A DNA stretch of 64,000 nt from Burkholderia pyrrocinia (lineage in GTDB: Bacteria > Pseudomonadota > Gammaproteobacteria > Burkholderiales > Burkholderiaceae): NCBI RefSeq assembly GCF_018417535.1, contig NZ_CP070977.1:3720001-3784000 (forward strand). The letters run 5' to 3'. The first letter of the stretch is position 1, and each line of letters begins with the position of its first letter. This document shows, one piece after another, positions 45,677 to 55,566 of the stretch. The notes under the pieces were generated by a model, which worked only from the letters and a program-made list of their open reading frames with translations, was not told the DNA's origin and ran no database searches. The translations under genes and the position numbers were made by a program.

Positions 45677-46384
45677 ATGGAACTGAACGACACGTTACGC
45701 GTCCCGCTCGCGCCGCCTGTCGTGCGGGAGGCCTTCGAGGATCCCGCATTGCTGCGGGCGAGCTTCGACCATTGCGAATCGTTCGTGAAGCTCGCGCACG
45801 GCGAGTTCGCGCTGACGATCACGGTGCCGCTCGGCCCGCTGCGTGCGCGCTACGACGTGCGTGCGCGTGCGGCCGGCGAGCAGGGCGACGCGGAAGGGCA
45901 GCCGCGCCGCGTGATCAATTTCAAGGCGCGGGCCGATGGCCTGGGCGCGCTGCGCGGCCAGGTCGAACTCGTGCTGCTGCCCGATGACGACGCGAACGCC
46001 ACGTGCATCGAGTACGTGGTCTGGGCGACGGCAAGCGGGCCGCTCGCCGAGTTGCCGGCGCGGCAGATCGAGAACGCGCTGCGCGAGTGGACCGACGATT
46101 TCTTCCGCGAGTTCTGCGCGGTCGTGCAGGCGAAGCACGGTCTCGCGCCGAATCGTGCGAACCCGGCCGCGCAGCGGCGCCAGCACGTATTCCTGCGGCC
46201 GGCATCGCTGTTGGCCGCGACGAAGCGCCCGCTGCCGCCGCACCTCGGCGGCGCGCTGACCGGGCGTGCCGCCGGCGCGCTGCATCATCGCAGTTCCGGC
46301 CCGGTGCCTGTCTGGGCATGGGCGGCGATGATCGTGTTCGTCGCGCTGCTGCTTTATGCGGCGCGCTGGATCAACGGCGGCTGA
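45677..46384 (+). CDS. CoxG/SRPBCC-family protein with C-terminal membrane anchor
   Basis: A protein of 235 residues whose first 150 residues match the CoxG group of the SRPBCC (START-like) fold: LRVPLAPPVVREAFEDPALLRASFDHCESFVKLAHGEFALTI and INFKARADGLGALRGQVELVLLPDDD. A linker follows, then one transmembrane helix near the C-terminus (VWAWAAMIVFVALLLYAARWI). CoxG recruits CO dehydrogenase to the membrane, but no cox genes are present here, so this is one of the many CoxG homologues of unknown role. The start at 45677 follows GGGGAGG. Confidence 0.85.
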   Translation: MELNDTLRVPLAPPVVREAFEDPALLRASFDHCESFVKLAHGEFALTITVPLGPLRARYDVRARAAGEQGDAEGQPRRVINFKARADGLGALRGQVELVLLPDDDANATCIEYVVWATASGPLAELPARQIENALREWTDDFFREFCAVVQAKHGLAPNRANPAAQRRQHVFLRPASLLAATKRPLPPHLGGALTGRAAGALHHRSSGPVPVWAWAAMIVFVALLLYAARWINGG

Positions 46385-46449
46385 GCGGCCGAGCGGCCGA
46401 ACACCGCCGGTTTCGCTTCACGGCCCGCCCGCTTCCCGCGCGGCGGGCG

Positions 46450-47457
46450 TTACTGCCCCGCATCGGCACCGGCTCCGGCGCCGCGGAATTCCCTTCGATA
46501 CGCAGACGGCGACGTGCCGAGCGCGCCCGCGAAATGCTGGCGCAGCGACACGCTCGACCCGTAGCCGGCCGCCTGTGCGATCGCGTCGATCGATTGTCCG
46601 GTGGTTTCCAGCAGATGCTGCGCGCGCGCGAGCCGCTCGGCCTGCAGCCACGCGGTGACGGTCGTGCCCGTCGCCTGGCGGAAGTGGCGGGTGAACGTGC
46701 GCCGGCTCATCAGCACGCGTTCGGCAAGCGAATCGACGCTGTGCGCGTCGTCGAGGTGCGCGCGCACCCAGTCGAGCAGGCCCGCGAGCCGCGCATCGCG
46801 CGGGTGCGCGGCGACGGGCTGCGGCACGTACTGGGCCTGCCCGCCCTGGCGGTGCGGCGGGATCACGAGGCGGCGTGCGATCCGGTTCGCGGCGTCCGAG
46901 CCGAAGCGCCGCCGCACGACGTGCAGGCAGCAGTCGAGCCCCGCGGCCGTGCCGGCCGACGTCATCAGGTTGCCGTCGTCCACGTACAGCACGTCGGGAT
47001 CGAGCTTCACGCGCGGAAAGCGTTGCGCGAAATCGTCGGCCCACGCCCAGTGCGTCGTGGCCGGGCGGCCGTCGAGCAGGCCGGCCGCGGCGAGTACGTA
47101 GGCGCCGAGGCACAGCCCGACGAGCTGCGCGCCGCGGGCGGCGACCGCGCGCACGGCGTCGAGCAGTTCGTCGGGCGGCGCTTCGTCCGGGTCGCGCCAG
47201 GCCGGCACGATGACGATGTCCGCGTCGTCGAGTGCGTCGAGCCCGTACGGCGCGGTGATCGTGAAGCCGCCCGTCGTCGCGAGCGGGCCGCGCTCGGCCG
47301 AGCAGACGCGGAACTCGAACGCGGGCGACGCGGCCGCGTCGCGTTCCTTGCCGAACACGACGGACGGCACCGACAGGTGGAACGGGCTGATGCCGTCGTA
47401 GGCGATCACGGCGACGACGGTCGGGGCGGGCGAGGCGGGTGACGCGACGGCGAACAT
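46450..47457 (-). CDS. GlxA/FtrA-type AraC transcription regulator with DJ-1/PfpI domain
   Basis: A regulator of 335 residues. The N-terminal half is a class I glutaminase-like DJ-1/PfpI fold (VVAVIAYDGISPFHLSVPSVVFG, GAQLVGLCLGAYVLAAAGLLDGRPATTHW, with Cys in the nucleophile position). The C-terminal half is an AraC pair of helix-turn-helices (SVDSLAERVLMSRRTFTRHFRQATG and IDAIAQAAGYGSSVSLRQHFAGALGTSPSAYRR). It diverges from the isochorismatase-family gene, a common regulator-target arrangement. The effector ligand is unknown. Confidence 0.92.
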   Translation of the reverse strand: MFAVASPASPAPTVVAVIAYDGISPFHLSVPSVVFGKERDAAASPAFEFRVCSAERGPLATTGGFTITAPYGLDALDDADIVIVPAWRDPDEAPPDELLDAVRAVAARGAQLVGLCLGAYVLAAAGLLDGRPATTHWAWADDFAQRFPRVKLDPDVLYVDDGNLMTSAGTAAGLDCCLHVVRRRFGSDAANRIARRLVIPPHRQGGQAQYVPQPVAAHPRDARLAGLLDWVRAHLDDAHSVDSLAERVLMSRRTFTRHFRQATGTTVTAWLQAERLARAQHLLETTGQSIDAIAQAAGYGSSVSLRQHFAGALGTSPSAYRREFRGAGAGADAGQ

Positions 47458-47608
47458 GGCGGGCTCCGGAATGGAAGTGGCCCGATTTTATCGAAGAATG
47501 GTAATCCGGCCACTATCTGCATGGGCGATGCAGCCCGACAATGCATCGCATCGCGCCGCTGGCCGTCCCGTTCCGGGGCGGGGCCGCGCCTCAGGACAGG
47601 AGCCTGTC

Positions 47609-48295
47609 ATGTCGAACGCCGTCCCGCTTTCCACTTCTCATCCCGCTGCCCGCTGCCCGCTGCCCGCTGCCCGCCGTGCGCTGATCGTGATCGACGTCCA
47701 GAACGAATACGTGACGGGCAACCTGCCGATCGAATATCCGCCGGTCGACGTGTCGCTCGCGAACATCGGCCGAGCGATCGACGCCGCGCATGCGGCCCGC
47801 GTGCCCGTGATCGTCGTCCAGCACGTCGCGCCGGCCGGCGCGCCGATCTTCGCGCCCGGCACCGACGGCGTTGCGCTGCACGCGGTCGTCGCCGGCCGGC
47901 CGTATGCGCACCTGATCGAGAAGGCGCAGGCGAGCGCGTTTGCCGGGACCGATCTGGCCGCATGGCTCGACGCGCACGGGATCGACACGCTCGCGGTGGC
48001 CGGCTACATGACGCACAACTGCAATGCGTCGACGGTCTATCACGCGGCGCACGCGGGGCTGAATGTCGAGTACCTGGACGATGCGACGGGCGCGTTGCCG
48101 TACGAGAACGAAGCGGGCGCGGCGAGCGCCGAAGAGATTCACCGCGCGTACACGGTGGTGTTCCAGTCGAATTTCGCGGCCGTGATGTCGACCGACGCGT
48201 GGATCGAGGGGCTGGCCGGCGCGCCGATGCCGAAGCGCGATTCGGTGGCCGCGTCGAACCGGCGGGCCCGCGCGCATCGCGCGAAGGCGGCCTGA
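47609..48295 (+). CDS. Isochorismatase-family cysteine hydrolase
   Basis: A protein of 228 residues. The catalytic triad of the family is visible: Asp in LIVIDVQNEY, Lys in HLIEKAQASAFAGTDL and Cys in VAGYMTHNCNASTVYHA. Relatives include nicotinamidases, ureidoacrylate hydrolases and N-carbamoyl hydrolases; the substrate cannot be assigned. The ATG at 47609 follows CAGGAGCC. A heptanucleotide tandem repeat lies in codons 11-23, before the conserved domain. The divergent AraC regulator may control it. Confidence 0.88.
   Translation: MSNAVPLSTSHPAARCPLPAARRALIVIDVQNEYVTGNLPIEYPPVDVSLANIGRAIDAAHAARVPVIVVQHVAPAGAPIFAPGTDGVALHAVVAGRPYAHLIEKAQASAFAGTDLAAWLDAHGIDTLAVAGYMTHNCNASTVYHAAHAGLNVEYLDDATGALPYENEAGAASAEEIHRAYTVVFQSNFAAVMSTDAWIEGLAGAPMPKRDSVAASNRRARAHRAKAA
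47642..47675 (+). repeat. Heptanucleotide tandem repeat (CCCGCTG, 4.9 copies) inside the hydrolase gene
   Basis: CCCGCTG is repeated exactly at 47642-47648, 47649-47655, 47656-47662 and 47663-47669, followed by CCCGCC. The unit is not a multiple of three, so loss or gain of one copy would shift the frame of the gene at 47609-48295 near its 12th codon. Confidence 0.9.
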
Positions 48296-48409
48296 GTGGG
48301 TCGGAGAGACGGGGGCGGGGCGTTGCCGCGGCCGCCATGCGGCCGGGGGCCCGGGGCCCGGCTCGGCAATCGATGAAAATGAAACGGCGCGCGTGCAACC
48401 GCCGCGCCG

Positions 48410-49051
48410 TCAGTCGCCTTCCTTCAGCATCGCCGGGCTGTAGCGCAGCATGTCGAAGCAGCCGTCGACGAGCTTTTCCGCATGCTGCTCGGCGTCGATC
48501 TCGTCGGGCAGCATCAGCATGTCGCGCACGAAACCGCTGACGAGCGTGTGCAGCATCAGGGTCGCGCGCCAGGTGTCGAGCCGATCGGGCAGCCGCTTCT
48601 GCCGGACGGCCACCGCGAGATCGGCGTCGATCGCGTGCAGTGCCTCGCTCATCCCGGCGCGATTGCGCTGCAGCAGCGGCTCCATGTCCGCGACGTACTC
48701 GCACTTCATGAACAGGATGCTGAACACGCGCCGCAACTGCGAGTCGCGCTGCACGCCAAGCAGGCACCAGATCAGGATCTTGCGGATCTTCTCGAGCGGA
48801 TTGCCGCCCGGCGCGTCGAGCGGCATCCGCTTCAGCTCGTCGATCGGCAGAAACACGCGGTCGAACATCGCGTCGAACAGCTCGCTCTTGTTCGCGAAAT
48901 GCCAGTAGATCGCGCCGCGCGTGACGCCGGCGTGCTGGGCGATGTCCGCGAGCGACGTGTGCGACACGCCCTTCTCGAAGAACACGTGTTCGGCGGCATC
49001 GAGAATGCTGTTGCGCGTCTCGAGCGCCTCCTCCTTGGTACGTCTGACCAT
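48410..49051 (-). CDS. bpeR: TetR-family repressor of the adjacent RND efflux operon (BpeR-like)
   Basis: A repressor of the AcrR/AmeR type, 213 residues. The N-terminal helix-turn-helix is textbook: ETRNSILDAAEHVFFEKGVSHTSLADIAQHAGVTRGAIYWHFANKSELFDAMF. The C-terminal part is the helical ligand-binding domain. It diverges from bpeA with 398 bases between, and an AcrR-like operator is in that gap. In B. pseudomallei BpeR represses bpeAB-oprB; the same is expected here. Ligands that release it are not visible from the sequence. Confidence 0.92.
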   Translation of the reverse strand: MVRRTKEEALETRNSILDAAEHVFFEKGVSHTSLADIAQHAGVTRGAIYWHFANKSELFDAMFDRVFLPIDELKRMPLDAPGGNPLEKIRKILIWCLLGVQRDSQLRRVFSILFMKCEYVADMEPLLQRNRAGMSEALHAIDADLAVAVRQKRLPDRLDTWRATLMLHTLVSGFVRDMLMLPDEIDAEQHAEKLVDGCFDMLRYSPAMLKEGD

Positions 49052-49183
49052 GTGCAGGCCTGATTGGATCTATCGTAGGTGAATATAGGGTCGGCAACCC
49101 TCGTCGCCATCATGCGGATTGGCTATGCTCGCGACTGGTAATAATTCGTAAGACTGGACACCCGGCGTGGCACAAACGGGCTT

Positions 49184-49211
49184 TTTACATACATTCATGA
49201 ATGTATATACA
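49184..49211 (+). promoter_or_regulatory. AcrR-type operator overlapping the bpeA promoter
   Basis: The 18-base perfect palindrome ATACATTCATGAATGTAT lies at 49189-49206, within TACATACATT...TGAATGTATATA (49186-49209). From memory this differs from the E. coli acrAB operator at only three of 24 positions. TTTACA at 49184-49189 and TATACA at 49206-49211, 16 bases apart, form a plausible promoter toward bpeA with the palindrome in its spacer, so repressor binding would block RNA polymerase. A second -35/-10-like pair (TTGGCT 49119, TAATTC 49142, spacer 17) lies upstream. The rest of the bpeR-bpeA gap holds a leader of about 230 bases with no convincing frame. Confidence 0.85.
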
Positions 49212-49449
49212 ATACCACCCTACGATCGAATGACCCAAGTGGCAATCAGTTAATATCCCACTCTGCTGATTCCCGCCAAAGTAACAGTCCGCAGTTCGCG
49301 GCATCCCGTCGGCATGGAGGTTTCGTGCCGACGTGCTGTATCCAGCAGTCCAGCAATTCAGGTGTTCGATCTGCGCCGCGAGGCGCATCCGTGTTGCGCT
49401 CCCGTCGGGTGCTGCACTTATTCCATTGGTTACACACAGAGGTCGCTCC

Positions 49450-50727
49450 ATGCGCGTCGAACGGGTTCCATACCGCTTGATCACTGTCGCGGCAGCCGCG
49501 GTTTTCCTGGCTGCATGCGGAAAAAAAGAATCGGCACCGCCGCCGCAAACGCCTGAAGTCGGCGTCGTCACCGTCCAGCCGCAAGCCGTACCGGTCTTCA
49601 GCGAGCTGCCGGGTCGCACCAGCGCGTTCCTCGTCGCGCAGGTCCGCGCGCGGGTCGACGGCATCGTGCTGCGCCGCGAATTCACCGAAGGCACCGACGT
49701 CAAGGCCGGCCAGCGTCTCTACAAGATCGATCCGGCGCCGTATATCGCCGCGCTGAACAGCGCGAAGGCGACGCTCGCGAAGGCGCAGGCGAACCTCGTC
49801 ACGCAGAACGCGCTGGTCGCGCGCTACAAGGTGCTGGTGGCCGCGAACGCGGTCAGCAAGCAGGATTACGACAACGCGGTGGCCACGCAAGGGCAGGCCG
49901 CGGCGGACGTCGCGTCCGGCAAGGCGGCGGTCGATACCGCGCAGATCAACCTCGGCTACACCGACGTGGTTTCGCCGATCACGGGCCGTGTCGGCATTTC
50001 GCAAGTGACGCCGGGCGCGTACGTGCAGGCGAGCCAGGCGACGCTGATGTCGACCGTGCAGCAGCTCGACCCCGTGTACGTGGACCTCACGCAATCGAGC
50101 CTCGAAGGCCTGAAGCTGCGCCAGGACGTGCAGAGCGGCCGCCTGAAGACGACCGGCCCGGGCGCGGCGAAGGTGTCGCTGATCCTCGAGGACGGCAAGA
50201 CCTATGCGGAGCCGGGCAAGCTGCAGTTCTCGGACGTGACGGTCGACCAGGCCACCGGCTCGGTGACGATCCGTGCGGTCTTCCCGAACCCGGGCAGGGT
50301 GCTGCTGCCGGGGATGTTCGTGCGCGCGCGGATCGAGGAAGGTGTGAACGAGAACGCGTTCCTGGTGCCGCAGATCGGCGTCACGCATGACCAGAAGGGC
50401 CAGGCGATCGCGATGGTGGTGAACGCCGGCAACAAGGTCGAGCCGCGTCCGCTGAAGACGACGGGCATGCAGGGCCAGAACTGGATCGTCGAAGGCGGTC
50501 TGGAAGCGGGCGATCACGTGATCGTGCAGGGCGGCGAGAAGGTGCGCCCGGGTGCGACCGTGAAGTCGGTGCCGGCGCAGCTCGCGCAGGCGGCCGATGC
50601 CGCATCGGGCACCGCCGCCGCAACCGCCGCACCGGCTGCCGCCGGTTCCGGCGCCGCTGCCGCTTCCGGTGCCGCCGCATCGGGCGCCGCGCCGGCGAGT
50701 GCTGCCGCTGCTTCGAGCGCGCAATAA
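49450..50727 (+). CDS. bpeA: RND efflux periplasmic adaptor (BpeA/AcrA-like)
   Basis: The membrane fusion lipoprotein of a tripartite RND pump, 425 residues. The signal peptide ends in the lipobox FLAACG (lipidated Cys22). The adaptor shows the barrel-sandwich and hairpin layout: ELPGRTSAFLVAQVRARVDGIVLRREFTEGTDVKAGQRLYKIDPAPY, a coiled-coil hairpin (LAKAQANLVTQNALVARYKVLV...), and SPITGRVGISQVTPGAYVQ. The last 45 residues are a run of Ala, Ser and Gly. The family match is AcrA, MexA and BpeA. bpeB starts 15 bases later. Confidence 0.95.
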   Translation: MRVERVPYRLITVAAAAVFLAACGKKESAPPPQTPEVGVVTVQPQAVPVFSELPGRTSAFLVAQVRARVDGIVLRREFTEGTDVKAGQRLYKIDPAPYIAALNSAKATLAKAQANLVTQNALVARYKVLVAANAVSKQDYDNAVATQGQAAADVASGKAAVDTAQINLGYTDVVSPITGRVGISQVTPGAYVQASQATLMSTVQQLDPVYVDLTQSSLEGLKLRQDVQSGRLKTTGPGAAKVSLILEDGKTYAEPGKLQFSDVTVDQATGSVTIRAVFPNPGRVLLPGMFVRARIEEGVNENAFLVPQIGVTHDQKGQAIAMVVNAGNKVEPRPLKTTGMQGQNWIVEGGLEAGDHVIVQGGEKVRPGATVKSVPAQLAQAADAASGTAAATAAPAAAGSGAAAASGAAASGAAPASAAAASSAQ

Positions 50728-50742
50728 CAGGGAGCCTGTTTC

Positions 50743-53700
50743 ATGGCAAAGTTTTTTATCGATCGCCCGATCTTCGCGTGGGTGATCGCCATCATCCTGA
50801 TGCTGGCCGGGGTTGCGGCGATCTTCACGCTGCCGATCTCGCAGTATCCGACGATCGCGCCGCCATCGATCCAGATCACCGCGAACTACCCGGGCGCTTC
50901 CGCGAAGACGGTGGAAGACACGGTGACGCAGGTGATCGAGCAGCAGATGAGCGGTCTCGACAACTTCCTGTACATGTCGTCGACGAGTGACGACTCGGGC
51001 AACGCAACGATCACGCTGACGTTCGCGCCGGGCACCAACGCCGACATCGCGCAGGTTCAGGTCCAGAACAAGCTGTCGCTCGCGACGCCGGTTCTGCCGC
51101 AGGTCGTGCAGCAGCTCGGCCTGTCGGTGACGAAGTCGAGCAGCAGCTTCCTGCTGGTGCTCGCCTTCAACTCCGAAGACGGCAGCATGAACAAGTACGA
51201 CCTCGCGAACTTCGTGGCGTCGCACGTGAAGGATCCGATCAGCCGGTTGAACGGCGTCGGTACCGTCACGCTGTTCGGCTCGCAGTACGCGATGCGGATC
51301 TGGCTCGACCCGAACCGCCTGACGAACTACGGCCTCACGCCGGTCGACGTGAGTTCCGCGATCACCGCGCAGAACGTGCAGATCGCGGGCGGCCAGATCG
51401 GCGGCACGCCGGCGAAGCCGGGCACGATGCTGCAGGCGACGATCACCGAATCGACGCTGCTGCAGACGCCCGAGCAGTTCGGCAACATCCTGCTGAAGGT
51501 CAACCAGGACGGCTCGCAGGTGCGCCTGAAGGACGTCGCGCAGATCGGCCTCGGCGGTGAAAACTACAACTTCGACACGAAGTACAACGGTCAGCCGACC
51601 GCGGCACTCGGTATCCAGCTCGCGACCAACGCAAACGCGCTCGCGACCGCGAAGGCCGTGCGCGCGAAGATCGACGAGCTGGCACCGTTCTTCCCGCACG
51701 GCCTCGTCGTGAAGTATCCGTACGACACGACGCCGTTCGTGAAGCTGTCGATCGAGGAAGTGGTCAAAACGCTGCTCGAAGGTATCGTGCTGGTGTTCCT
51801 CGTGATGTATCTGTTCCTGCAGAACCTGCGGGCGACGATCATCCCGACGATCGCGGTGCCGGTCGTGCTGCTCGGCACGTTCGCGATCATGTCGCTGGTG
51901 GGCTTCTCGATCAACACGCTGTCGATGTTCGGCCTCGTGCTCGCGATCGGCCTGCTGGTCGACGATGCGATCGTGGTGGTGGAGAACGTCGAGCGCGTGA
52001 TGGCGGAAGAGGGCCTGTCACCGAAGGAGGCAACCCGCAAGGCGATGGGCCAGATCACCGGCGCACTCGTCGGCGTGGCGCTCGTGCTGTCGGCGGTGTT
52101 CGTGCCGGTCGCGTTCTCCGGCGGGTCGGTCGGCGCGATCTATCGCCAGTTCTCGCTGACGATCGTGTCGGCGATGGTGCTGTCGGTGCTCGTCGCGTTG
52201 ATTCTGACGCCGGCACTGTGCGCGACGATCCTGAAGCCGATCCCGCAAGGGCATCACGAAGAGAAGAAGGGCTTCTTCGGCTGGTTCAACCGCACGTTCA
52301 ACAACAGCCGCGACAAGTACCACGTCGGCGTGCACCACGTGATCAAGCGTTCGGGCCGCTGGCTCATCATCTACCTGGTCGTGATCGTCGCGGTCGGCCT
52401 GCTGTTCGTGCGCCTGCCGAAGTCGTTCCTGCCCGATGAAGACCAGGGCCTGATGTTCGTGATCGTGCAGACGCCGTCGGGTTCGACGCAGGAAACGACC
52501 GCGAAGACGCTCGCGAACATTTCCGACTACCTGCTGAAGGACGAGAAGGAAATCGTCGAATCGGCGTTCACGGTCAACGGCTTCAGCTTCGCGGGTCGCG
52601 GCCAGAACTCCGGTCTCGTGTTCGTGCGCCTGAAGGACTACTCGCAGCGTCAGCATGCGAACCAGAAGGTACAGGCACTGATCGGCCGGATGTTCGGGCG
52701 CTACGCGGGCTACAAGGACGCGATCGTGATCCCGTTCAACCCGCCGTCGATTCCTGAACTCGGTACGGCCGCCGGCTTCGACTTCGAGCTGACGGACAAC
52801 GCCGGTCTCGGCCACGACGCGCTGATGGCCGCGCGTAACCAGTTGCTCGGGATGGCCGCGAAGGATCCGACGCTGCAGGGCGTGCGCCCGAACGGCCTGA
52901 ACGACACGCCGCAGTACAAGGTCGACATCGACCGCGAGAAGGCGAATGCGCTCGGCGTGACGGCGGATGCGATCGACCAGACGTTCTCGATCGCATGGGC
53001 GTCGAAGTACGTGAACAACTTCCTCGACACCGACGGCCGGATCAAGAAGGTCTATGTGCAGGCCGACGCGCCGTTCCGGATGACGCCGGACGACATGAAC
53101 ATCTGGTACGTGCGCAACGGGTCGGGCGGGATGGTGCCGTTCAGCGCGTTCGCGACCGGTCACTGGACGTACGGTTCGCCGAAGCTCGAGCGCTATAACG
53201 GTGTCTCGGCGATGGAAATCCAGGGTCAGGCGGCACCGGGCAAGTCGACCGGTCAGGCGATGACCGCGATGGAAGGGCTCGCGAAGAAGCTGCCGGTCGG
53301 TATCGGCTATTCGTGGACCGGCCTGTCGTTCCAGGAAATCCAGTCCGGTTCGCAGGCGCCGATCCTGTACGCGATCTCGATCCTCGTCGTGTTCCTGTGT
53401 CTCGCGGCGCTGTATGAAAGCTGGTCGATCCCGTTCTCGGTGATCATGGTCGTGCCGCTCGGCGTGATCGGTGCACTGCTCGCGGCGACGATGCGCGGCC
53501 TCGAGAACGACGTGTTCTTCCAGGTCGGCCTGCTGACCACCGTGGGCTTGTCCGCGAAGAACGCGATCCTGATCGTCGAGTTTGCGCGCGAGCTGCAGGA
53601 GTCGGAGAAGATGGGGCCGATCGAGGCCGCGCTGGAAGCGGCGCGCCTGCGGCTGCGTCCGATCCTGATGACGTCGCTCGCGTTCATTCTCGGCGTGATG

Positions 53701-53943
53701 CCGCTCGCGATCAGCAACGGCGCGGGTTCGGCGAGCCAGCACGCGATCGGTACGGGCGTGATCGGCGGGATGATCACGGCAACGTTCCTCGCGATCTTCA
53801 TGATCCCGATGTTCTTCGTGAAGATTCGCGCGATCTTCAGCGGCGAGAAGGAAGATGTCGACGAGGCGCTGCGTCTTGCGCAGGATCACATGCACGAGGC
53901 GGAGAAGGGCGGCCACGGCGACGACGAGAAGAAGGGGCAGTGA
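50743..53943 (+). CDS. bpeB: RND efflux inner-membrane transporter (BpeB/AcrB-like, HAE1)
   Basis: A proton-driven multidrug pump of 1066 residues that exports drugs from the periplasm and inner membrane. It begins [20 protein letters not shown], as HAE1 transporters do, and has two repeats of one plus five helices around large periplasmic loops. Proton-relay acids sit in [16 protein letters not shown] (Asp-Asp in helix 4), and the partner Lys is in the helix 10 segment [16 protein letters not shown]. An acidic and His-containing C-terminal tail ends [12 protein letters not shown]. The stop overlaps the oprB start by one base. Confidence 0.97.
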   Translation: MAKFFIDRPIFAWVIAIILMLAGVAAIFTLPISQYPTIAPPSIQITANYPGASAKTVEDTVTQVIEQQMSGLDNFLYMSSTSDDSGNATITLTFAPGTNADIAQVQVQNKLSLATPVLPQVVQQLGLSVTKSSSSFLLVLAFNSEDGSMNKYDLANFVASHVKDPISRLNGVGTVTLFGSQYAMRIWLDPNRLTNYGLTPVDVSSAITAQNVQIAGGQIGGTPAKPGTMLQATITESTLLQTPEQFGNILLKVNQDGSQVRLKDVAQIGLGGENYNFDTKYNGQPTAALGIQLATNANALATAKAVRAKIDELAPFFPHGLVVKYPYDTTPFVKLSIEEVVKTLLEGIVLVFLVMYLFLQNLRATIIPTIAVPVVLLGTFAIMSLVGFSINTLSMFGLVLAIGLLVDDAIVVVENVERVMAEEGLSPKEATRKAMGQITGALVGVALVLSAVFVPVAFSGGSVGAIYRQFSLTIVSAMVLSVLVALILTPALCATILKPIPQGHHEEKKGFFGWFNRTFNNSRDKYHVGVHHVIKRSGRWLIIYLVVIVAVGLLFVRLPKSFLPDEDQGLMFVIVQTPSGSTQETTAKTLANISDYLLKDEKEIVESAFTVNGFSFAGRGQNSGLVFVRLKDYSQRQHANQKVQALIGRMFGRYAGYKDAIVIPFNPPSIPELGTAAGFDFELTDNAGLGHDALMAARNQLLGMAAKDPTLQGVRPNGLNDTPQYKVDIDREKANALGVTADAIDQTFSIAWASKYVNNFLDTDGRIKKVYVQADAPFRMTPDDMNIWYVRNGSGGMVPFSAFATGHWTYGSPKLERYNGVSAMEIQGQAAPGKSTGQAMTAMEGLAKKLPVGIGYSWTGLSFQEIQSGSQAPILYAISILVVFLCLAALYESWSIPFSVIMVVPLGVIGALLAATMRGLENDVFFQVGLLTTVGLSAKNAILIVEFARELQESEKMGPIEAALEAARLRLRPILMTSLAFILGVMPLAISNGAGSASQHAIGTGVIGGMITATFLAIFMIPMFFVKIRAIFSGEKEDVDEALRLAQDHMHEAEKGGHGDDEKKGQ

Positions 53944-55466
53944 TGATGCAAAAACACGCTTTGACTGCAATCGCGGTCGCGCTCTTTGCCACGGGCTGCA
54001 CGATGGCGCCGCATTACAAGCGGCCCGACGCACCCGTCGCACAGGCGTACCCGGCCGGCGGCGTCTATGCGACGCAGCCGGGCGCTGCCGGCGCGCGCAG
54101 CGCGAACGGCCAGGCGGCGACCGCCATCGGCTGGCGCGAATTCTTCGTCGATCCGCGCCTGCAGCGGCTGATCGAGATCGCGCTGAAGAACAACCGCGAC
54201 CTGCGCGTGTCGGTGCTGAACATCGAGGCGGCGCGCGCGCAGTACCAGATCACGCGCGCGGGCCTGTTCCCGACGCTCGATGCCACGGGTACGGGCAGCA
54301 TCCAGCGTTTCCCGGCCGGCGTGTCGACGACGCAGGCGCCGTTGATCACGCGCAGCTACAACGTCGGGCTTTCCGCGTCCTGGGAGCTCGACCTGTTCGG
54401 CCGCGTGCAGAGCCTGAAGGACCAGGCGCTCGCGCAGTACCTGTCGACCGCGTACGCGCGGCAGGCGCAGGAAATCTCGCTGGTGTCGCAGGTGGCTGAC
54501 CAGTACCTGACGCTGCTGTCGACCGACGACCTGCTGCAGGTCACGGAGAACACGCTGAAGACCGCGCAGGCGTCGTACGACCTGACGAAGCTGCAGTTCG
54601 ACAACGGCACGGGCTCCGAGCTCGAGCTGCGTCAGGCGCAGACGGTCGTCGAGACGGCGCTCGCGAACCAGCAGGCGCAGGCGCGTGCGCGTGCACAGGC
54701 GCTGAACGCGCTGGTGCTGCTGATCGGCGAGCCGCTGCCGGACGACCTGCCGCCGGGCATGCCGCTCGACGCGCAGAACCTGCTGACGGACGTACCGGCC
54801 GGGTTGCCGTCGGACCTGCTGACGCGTCGTCCGGACGTGATGCAGGCCGAGGAGACGCTGCTGGCCGCGAACGCGAACATCGGCGCGGCACGCGCGGCGT
54901 TCTTCCCGAAGATCTCGCTGACGGCGGCGTTCGGCACCGCGAGCCCGACGCTCGGCGGCCTGTTCAAGGCCGGTACGGCGGCGTGGTCGTTTGCGCCGAG
55001 TATTGCGCTGCCGATCTTCGAGGGCGGTTCGAACATCGCCAATCTCGATCTCGCGCACGTGCAGAAGCGCATCGAGATCGCGAACTACGAGAAGGCGATC
55101 CAGTCGGCATTCCGCGAAGTGTCGGACGGGCTGGCCGCACGCGGCACGTACGACCAGCAGATCGCCGCGCTCGAGCGCAACGAGCACGCGCAGCAGCGCC
55201 GCTTCGACCTGTCGGACCTGCGTTACAAGAACGGCGTCGACAGCTACCTGTCGGTGCTGACCGCGCAGACGGACCTGTACACGGCGCAGCAGACGCTGAT
55301 CAATGCGCGTCTGGCACGCTGGACGAACCTCGTCACGCTGTACCGCGCACTGGGCGGCGGCTGGGTTCAGCGGGCCGGCGAGACGCCGCGCGCGCCGGAT
55401 GCGCCGGTCGACTACGACAAGGCGGCCGCCCCGGCGCCCGCGTCGGCAGCGGCAACGAACGGGTAA
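53943..55466 (+). CDS. oprB: RND efflux outer-membrane channel (OprB/OprM/TolC-like)
   Basis: An outer-membrane lipoprotein channel of 507 residues in the NodT/OprM family. The signal peptide [19 protein letters not shown] ends in a lipobox with Cys19. Two homologous OEP halves follow, with typical segments WREFFVDPRLQRLIEIALKNNRDLRVSVLNIEAARAQY, LSASWELDLFGRVQSLKDQAL and LLTRRPDVMQAEETLLAANANIGAARAAFFPKISL. The ATGATG start overlaps the bpeB stop; either ATG could be used. It completes the bpeAB-oprB operon, and a terminator follows. Confidence 0.95.
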   Translation: MMQKHALTAIAVALFATGCTMAPHYKRPDAPVAQAYPAGGVYATQPGAAGARSANGQAATAIGWREFFVDPRLQRLIEIALKNNRDLRVSVLNIEAARAQYQITRAGLFPTLDATGTGSIQRFPAGVSTTQAPLITRSYNVGLSASWELDLFGRVQSLKDQALAQYLSTAYARQAQEISLVSQVADQYLTLLSTDDLLQVTENTLKTAQASYDLTKLQFDNGTGSELELRQAQTVVETALANQQAQARARAQALNALVLLIGEPLPDDLPPGMPLDAQNLLTDVPAGLPSDLLTRRPDVMQAEETLLAANANIGAARAAFFPKISLTAAFGTASPTLGGLFKAGTAAWSFAPSIALPIFEGGSNIANLDLAHVQKRIEIANYEKAIQSAFREVSDGLAARGTYDQQIAALERNEHAQQRRFDLSDLRYKNGVDSYLSVLTAQTDLYTAQQTLINARLARWTNLVTLYRALGGGWVQRAGETPRAPDAPVDYDKAAAPAPASAAATNG

Positions 55467-55522
55467 GCGAAGCAGGGCGGGGGCGGGCGACCGCTCCTGT
55501 CCGTCGATCCGGCGGTATGCGG

Positions 55523-55566
55523 AAACGACGACGCCACGGACGAAAGTCCGTGGCGTCGTCGTTTTG
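55523..55566 (+). terminator. Intrinsic terminator of bpeAB-oprB
   Basis: AAACGACGACGCCACGGAC, loop GAAA, GTCCGTGGCGTCGTCGTTTT. The stem has 17 perfect pairs closed by a GNRA-type tetraloop, which is unusually long and stable. Confidence 0.94.

Noticed and set aside
45677..46384. CO dehydrogenase accessory function for the CoxG-like gene
   Set aside because: No coxL, coxM or coxS genes are nearby; CoxG homologues of other function are common.
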